DNA from: an uncultured Thermoleophilia bacterium
GTDB taxonomy: Bacteria; Actinomycetota; Thermoleophilia; Gaiellales; F1-60-MAGs149
Assembly: GCA_902806305.1 (NCBI GenBank)
Contig: CADCWC010000205.1
Coordinates: 1-7,143 of the forward strand
Length of the DNA: 7,143 bases
Reading direction: 5' to 3'
Shown here piece by piece: positions 5,598 through 7,143 of the stretch. The notes beneath the pieces were generated by a model, which made no database searches, was not told where the DNA came from, and was given only the letters and a program-made list of their open reading frames with translations. Each line of letters opens with the position of its first letter. The stretch's first letter is position 1. The translations under genes and the position numbers were made by a program.

Positions 5598-6382
5598 GTC
5601 TCGGGGTCGGGCTCCGCCTCCGCCGCCCTCCGCGCCGCCAGCCGCGAGAGCACGACGGAGATCTCGTACAGGACGAGCAGCGGCAGCAGGATCAGGATCA
5701 TCGTGCTGGGGTCGCCGCCCGGCAGCAGCGCCGCGATGACGGCCGAGATGAGCACGGCGTACTTGCGGTTCCGGGCCAGGAAGTGGTGGTCGATGATGCC
5801 GATCCGGGTCAGCATCAGGATGGCCGCGGGCACCTCGAAGATCACGCCCATCGCGACCATCAGCTTCGCCACGAACGGGTAGTAGCGCGCGGCCTGCAGC
5901 TGGTTGTCGTACCGCTCGGCGTCGAAGTCCTGGAGGAATCCGATGGCGGCCGGCACGATCACGAAGTAGCCGAACGCCGTCCCGGCCACGAACAGCGCCG
6001 GCACGAAGACGAGCGCCGGCCAGAGTGAGCCCTGATGCTCCTCCTGGAAGGCCGGGATGACGAAGGCGTAGAGCTGGTAGAAGACGATCGGCAGCGCGAT
6101 GATGAACGACGAGTAGAGCGAGACCGACAGCGCGATCTGGAACGCCTCGCCGACCCCGAGGGTGCTCGTCTGCTCACCGACGCTGGACGGCAGCTGCTCG
6201 TCCATGAGGTCGAGGATCCAGTCGTGCTGCCAGAACGAGAAGGCGAACGCCGCGACCAGCGCGACGACCGAGACGATCAGTCGCTGACGAAGCTCGTCGA
6301 GGTGGTCGACAACGGACGCCTCCTCCTCGAACTGCATGCGGCGCAGCTTCGGACGGGGGACCGCCACGCGGGGTCCTGGCAT
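5594..6382 (-). CDS. tatC: twin-arginine translocase subunit TatC
   Basis: The protein has 262 residues with six membrane helices (about 34-52, 83-108, 122-148, 168-192, 207-221, 226-247), matching the TatC fold. TatC is the receptor that binds twin-arginine signal peptides of folded proteins. Hallmarks are VDHLDELRQRL at 25-35 (E. coli HLIELRKRL), FYQLYAFVIPAF at 101-112, FGYFVIVPAAIGFL, GVIFEVPAAI at 179-188 including the conserved membrane glutamate, and the YEISVVLSRLA end. An oddity: ungapped alignment to E. coli puts H116 at the signal-peptide-binding Glu103 position, with E114 and E115 just before it (PAFQEEHQ). The start at 6382 is 27 bp after the tatA stop, with a weak GAGAAG site; an alternative ATG at codon 16 (6337) would shorten the tail. 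The stop overlaps the amidohydrolase start as GTGA. Confidence 0.97.
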   Translation of the reverse strand: MPGPRVAVPRPKLRRMQFEEEASVVDHLDELRQRLIVSVVALVAAFAFSFWQHDWILDLMDEQLPSSVGEQTSTLGVGEAFQIALSVSLYSSFIIALPIVFYQLYAFVIPAFQEEHQGSLWPALVFVPALFVAGTAFGYFVIVPAAIGFLQDFDAERYDNQLQAARYYPFVAKLMVAMGVIFEVPAAILMLTRIGIIDHHFLARNRKYAVLISAVIAALLPGGDPSTMILILLPLLVLYEISVVLSRLAARRAAEAEPDPET

Positions 6383-6409
6383 GACGCTTCTCGCCGGTGC
6401 GCGGAGGCT

Positions 6410-6703
6410 CTACCGACGGTCGTCGGCGTCGCGCAGGTCGTCCGTCACCGCGCCGACCTCGACCGGAGGAGCGGTCTGCGTTGACACCGGGACGGGCGCG
6501 GCGGGGGAGATGGTCGCCGTCGCCGTCCGCTTGCTCTCCTCCTCGGCGCGCCGGTCATCCTCGTCGGCACCGGTCAGGCCGGCCTTGAAGTCGCGCATCC
6601 CGCGGCCCAGGCCGCGGCCGAGCTCCGGCAGGCGCTTGGGTCCGAAGACGATCAGCGCGATCGCCAGGACGATGATGATTTCCATGGGGCCAAGCTGTGG
6701 CAT
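6410..6703 (-). CDS. tatA: twin-arginine translocase subunit TatA
   Basis: From the chosen start the protein has 97 residues. It shows the TatA/E plan: a short N-terminal membrane helix (about 6-20, EIIIVLAIALIVFG), the conserved F20-G21 hinge, an amphipathic helix (about 22-43, PKRLPELGRGLGRGMRDFKA), then a long charged and Pro/Thr-rich disordered tail. TatA oligomerises around TatC to move folded proteins across the membrane. The frame extends 14 codons upstream to a GTG at 6745, but the AGGAGG at 6720-6715 lies inside that extension, 11 bases before the ATG at 6703, and family members begin just before the LGPxE motif; hence the shorter start. No separate tatB is seen, as in many Gram-positive-type minimal TatAC systems. 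It is first in the right-hand operon. Confidence 0.94.
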   Translation of the reverse strand: MPQLGPMEIIIVLAIALIVFGPKRLPELGRGLGRGMRDFKAGLTGADEDDRRAEEESKRTATATISPAAPVPVSTQTAPPVEVGAVTDDLRDADDRR

Positions 6704-6714
6704 GTGCTCGCGAA

Positions 6715-6720
6715 CCTCCT
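6715..6720 (-). promoter_or_regulatory. strong ribosome binding site of tatA
   Basis: AGGAGG on the minus strand is the most complete Shine-Dalgarno sequence I noticed in the window. It ends 11 bases before the ATG at 6703 and decides that start over the upstream GTG at 6745. Confidence 0.75.
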
Positions 6721-6735
6721 GGTCTACAGGCGATA

Positions 6736-6741
6736 ACCGTA
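6736..6741 (-). promoter_or_regulatory. candidate -10 box of the tatA operon
   Basis: TACGGT fits TAnnnT and would start transcription near 6729, giving a leader of about 26 bases that contains the AGGAGG site. No good -35 hexamer is visible; that region is a GC palindrome (CCGGGCCCGG, 6754-6763). Tentative. Confidence 0.3.
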
Positions 6742-6790
6742 CCACGCTCCGGGCCGGGCCCGGTCGGCGGCGACCTCGTCGGACGCGCCC

Positions 6791-6818
6791 GTGACGGTCT
6801 GTGTGACCCTGATACGCT
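6791..6818 (+). promoter_or_regulatory. candidate promoter of the rightward gene
   Basis: GTGACG (6791-6796, four of six matches to TTGACA), a 16-base spacer and TACGCT (6813-6818, TAnnnT) form a plausible housekeeping promoter. The predicted start of transcription falls at about 6824-6827, exactly on a GTGGTG, so the transcript could be leaderless, a common arrangement in actinobacteria. Confidence 0.4.
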
Positions 6819-6823
6819 CGCCC

Positions 6824-6865
6824 GTGGTGAGAGGTTCAGCGCAACGGCCCCGGAGCCGGCCCTGA
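6824..6865 (+). CDS. possible leaderless 13-codon upstream ORF
   Basis: GTG at 6824 (or 6827) opens a frame of 13 codons (VVRGSAQRPRSRP) that stops with TGA at 6863-6865. It lies 5-8 bases after a TAnnnT -10 box, the spacing expected of a leaderless start. Its stop overlaps a CTG codon of the downstream membrane protein frame as CTGA. It may be a translational-coupling leader rather than a functional peptide, or it may be spurious. Confidence 0.25.
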   Translation: MVRGSAQRPRSRP

Positions 6866-7143
6866 GCGCCCGCAGGCCTGCCTCGCCCGACCGGCCCGGC
6901 CCGACGACGGCGCTCGCCGCCGCCGCGCTCCGCCCGCTGCCCGTGGCCCTGCTCGTCATCGTCGTCGTGGCGCTTCTCACCGTGCCGTGGGCCGCCGCGG
7001 CCGTGCTCCCCGTGTGGGCGCTCGTGGTCGCGGCCGACACCGTCGAGCGTCGCCGGGCCCTGCCGACCGCCGCCACGGGCGAGCGGCTCGCGGAGCCGCC
7101 GCGGCCGGCCGTGGCCCCGGCGCTCGCCGCCCGGGTGGAGCGC
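6862..7143 (+). CDS. membrane protein, N-terminal fragment (runs off window), start uncertain
   Basis: An open frame runs to the window end with almost exclusively G/C third positions and protein-like composition. It begins with a Pro/Ala-rich hydrophilic stretch, then two adjacent hydrophobic segments at 6940-7035 (PVALLVIVVVALLTVPWAAA, then AVLPVWALVVAA). It continues with a charged part beginning DTVERRRALP and ending ALAARVER. Two N-terminal helices followed by a soluble part resemble DUF58-type proteins, but I would not rely on that. No ATG, GTG or TTG exists in frame near the expected beginning. CTG at 6862 has a GGAG six bases upstream (6852-6855) and gives 94 visible codons. The next candidate, GTG at 6943, lies at the edge of the first helix and has no ribosome site. 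The gene diverges from tatA. Confidence 0.55.
   Translation, partial: MSARRPASPDRPGPTTALAAAALRPLPVALLVIVVVALLTVPWAAAAVLPVWALVVAADTVERRRALPTAATGERLAEPPRPAVAPALAARVER

Noticed and set aside
6754..6763. Perfect palindrome CCGGGCCCGG in the tatA divergent region
   Set aside because: Such GC-only palindromes are frequent by chance at this base composition; not called as a site.
6555..7076. A 173-codon minus-strand open frame covering the tatA start and the divergent region
   Set aside because: It overlaps tatA in another frame and the rightward membrane gene in antisense; its composition is a random Ser/Arg/Ala/Thr mix.

Overview
The window is very GC-rich, with almost every codon ending in G or C. 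Genes are tightly packed and there is a tRNA-Lys. The tat genes and loosely conserved promoters look actinobacterial. My best guess is a member of Actinomycetota, possibly the Thermoleophilia/Solirubrobacterales branch; that placement rests on protein style, not on any search.

Layout, read in transcription order. (1) Left block, minus strand, about 2440 to 1: a tiny lipoprotein gene, then a seven-helix membrane GGDEF-EAL c-di-GMP protein, then the first 30 codons of an exported protein that runs off the window. The second junction is a 4-bp GTGA overlap, so the three genes look like one operon. (2) About 2372-2790: roughly 420 bp without a convincing gene. It holds a candidate promoter for the left operon, a CTTGAGG/CCTCAAG inverted repeat, a 20-bp tandem duplication inside a short helix-turn-helix-like reading frame, and a hairpin after the tRNA. 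(3) Right block, minus strand, 6703 to 2791: tatA, tatC, an amidohydrolase (COG0402-type deaminase), a membrane-anchored TPR protein, a single STAS-domain protein, and tRNA-Lys(CUU) only 13 bp after the last stop codon. Junctions are 27 bp, GTGA overlap, ATGA overlap, 4 bp and 13 bp, which points to one co-transcribed unit. (4) 6704-6861: divergent control region. (5) 6862-7143, plus strand: the start of an unrecognised membrane protein with no ordinary start codon near its beginning. It may be read from a CTG overlapping a short leaderless upstream ORF.

Functionally, the right block joins a minimal TatA/TatC twin-arginine translocase to a cytoplasmic deaminase, an extracytoplasmic TPR scaffold and a STAS protein whose usual phospho-serine position is glycine. 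The left block resembles a surface-sensing c-di-GMP module: small lipoprotein, membrane cyclase/phosphodiesterase and exported partner. I see no CRISPR array, insertion sequence, prophage or defence system. The points most worth a second look are the changed TatC glutamate, the degenerate STAS site, the CTGA start arrangement and the HTH remnant.
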